Source of the DNA: an uncultured Corynebacterium sp.
GTDB taxonomy: Bacteria; Actinomycetota; Actinomycetes; Mycobacteriales; Mycobacteriaceae
Direction of reading: 5' to 3'
DNA: 6,548 nucleotides
NCBI RefSeq assembly: GCF_946222835.1
Contig: NZ_CAMIHD010000043.1
Location: 1 to 6,548, forward strand
Shown: in pieces, positions 5,820 to 6,548 of the stretch
How positions within the stretch are numbered: position 1 is the first letter of the stretch
Layout: each line of letters opens with the position of its first letter
Notes under the pieces: generated by a model
What the model saw: only the letters and a program-made list of their open reading frames with translations
Told to the model about the DNA's origin: nothing
Database searches by the model: none
Made by a program: the position numbers and the translations under genes

Positions 5820-6469
5820 TGTCGGAACGTGACCGTAACGGCGGACGCTCCGCCGATAACAACCGCAACGATCGCAACGAGCGCGGCGGCCGCAACGACC
5901 GCGGTGGCCGTAACGATCGTCGCAACAACCAGCAGGACGAGCGCAACCAGTACATCGAGCGCGTCGTCACCATCAACCGTGTGTCCAAGGTCGTCAAGGG
6001 TGGTCGTCGCTTCAGCTTCACCGCTCTGGTGATCGTGGGTGACGGCCAGGGCATGGTCGGTGTCGGCTACGGCAAGGCCAAGGAAGTCCCGGCTGCTATC
6101 CAGAAGGGTGCCGAGGAAGCTCGCAAGAACTTCTTCCGTGTCCCGATGATCAACGGCACCATCACCCACCCGGTGCAGGGCGAGGCCGCAGCAGGCGTCG
6201 TCATGCTGCGTCCGGCTGCACCAGGTACCGGTGTTATCGCCGGTGGCGCAGCCCGCCCGGTGCTGGAGTGCGCTGGCGTCCAGGACATTCTCTGCAAGTC
6301 GCTCGGCTCGCCGAACGCCATCAACGTTGTTCACGCAACGGTGGCCGGCCTCAAGGAGCTCGTGCGCCCAGAAGAGGTCGCCGCACGTCGTGGCAAGAGC
6401 CTCGAAGAGGTTGCTCCGGCAGCCATGTTGCGCGCTCGTGCTGCAGGACAGGGGGCATACTCTAAATAA
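5819..6469 (+). CDS. rpsE: 30S ribosomal protein S5
   Basis: Small-subunit protein important for decoding fidelity and mRNA entry. The product has 216 residues. Residues 1-43 form an Arg/Asn/Asp/Gly-rich disordered tail with repeated RNDRGG-like units, an extension seen in actinobacterial S5. The S5 fold follows: YIERVVTINRVSKVVKGGRR (45-64 region), FSFTALVIVGDGQGMVGVGYGKAKEVP (65-91 region), then AAPGTGVIAGGAARPVLE (133-150) and NAINVVHATVAGL (166-178). The VSKVVKGG loop (55-62), where spectinomycin-resistance changes are known, looks wild type. The start is ATG 5819 rather than GTG 5816, for spacing. It ends ...RARAAGQGAYSK at TAA 6467-6469 and appears intact. rpmD normally follows at once; here an IS6-like end begins 24 bp downstream. 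Confidence 0.97.
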   Translation: MSERDRNGGRSADNNRNDRNERGGRNDRGGRNDRRNNQQDERNQYIERVVTINRVSKVVKGGRRFSFTALVIVGDGQGMVGVGYGKAKEVPAAIQKGAEEARKNFFRVPMINGTITHPVQGEAAAGVVMLRPAAPGTGVIAGGAARPVLECAGVQDILCKSLGSPNAINVVHATVAGLKELVRPEEVAARRGKSLEEVAPAAMLRARAAGQGAYSK

Positions 6470-6493
6470 TCTTTCGGGAACCTTACATTAAAC

Positions 6494-6548
6494 GGTGCTG
6501 TTGCAAAGTTGGGGCAGTAGAAAGACCGGCGTGAAATAATCAGAGCCA
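6494..6548. mobile_element. Terminal end of an IS6-family insertion sequence (runs off the window)
   Basis: GGTGCTGTTGCAAAGTT (6494-6510) matches the IS6-family terminal inverted repeat as I recall it; the IS26 end is GGCACTGTTGCAAA and the IS6100 end GGCTCTGTTGCAAAG. The shared core CTGTTGCAAA is exact. The remaining 38 bases show no coding sequence of their own and no rpmD. IS6 elements usually make 8-bp target duplications; the candidate here is CATTAAAC (6486-6493), but the partner copy is outside the window. Neither the transposase nor the orientation can be seen. Confidence 0.8.

Noticed and set aside
1..6548. CRISPR arrays, tRNA or rRNA genes, phage genes, toxin-antitoxin or defence genes
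   Set aside because: No regularly spaced repeats, no tRNA-like cloverleaf and no such coding sequences were seen.

Overview
The window looks like part of a chromosome from a high-GC actinobacterium, most likely a Corynebacterium. Four ribosomal proteins (S8, L6, L18, S5) read like corynebacterial versions. The iron-transport promoter carries a DtxR-type operator. No species can be named from this sequence alone.

Layout. Positions 1-199 are non-coding, with a nested hairpin at 1-47 and the ribosome-binding site for the next gene. At 200-838 (+) lies a DedA-family membrane protein. It converges on a three-gene minus-strand operon at 3894-849: two FecCD-type permeases, then a FecE/FepC-type ATPase. 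A short hairpin overlapping the ATPase stop codon separates the two units. The operon starts from a promoter at about 3942-3969 that is overlapped by the DtxR-like box at 3952-3970, so it is probably an iron-repressed siderophore or haem importer. No substrate-binding protein is present here. Between the operon and rpsH there are about 520 non-coding bases. They contain a mirrored ribosome-binding site with an abortive 5-codon ORF, a large stem-loop at 4033-4073, a good promoter at 4097-4125, and a leader of about 290 nt.

From 4419 to 6469 (+) runs the distal part of the spc ribosomal operon: rpsH, rplF, rplR, rpsE. The genes are tightly spaced, including a TAATG stop-start overlap between rplF and rplR. 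A 13-codon mini-ORF bridges rplR and rpsE by overlapping the stop of one and the start of the other. In most bacteria rpmD and rplO follow directly. Here, 24 bp after the rpsE stop, the sequence changes to what looks like the terminal inverted repeat of an IS6-family insertion sequence, which runs off the window edge.

Nothing here looks like a wholly new system. The points most worth a second look are the IS6-type end cutting the ribosomal operon after rpsE, the rplR/rpsE mini-cistron, and the apparent remains of a divergent gene opposite the DtxR-controlled iron-uptake operon.
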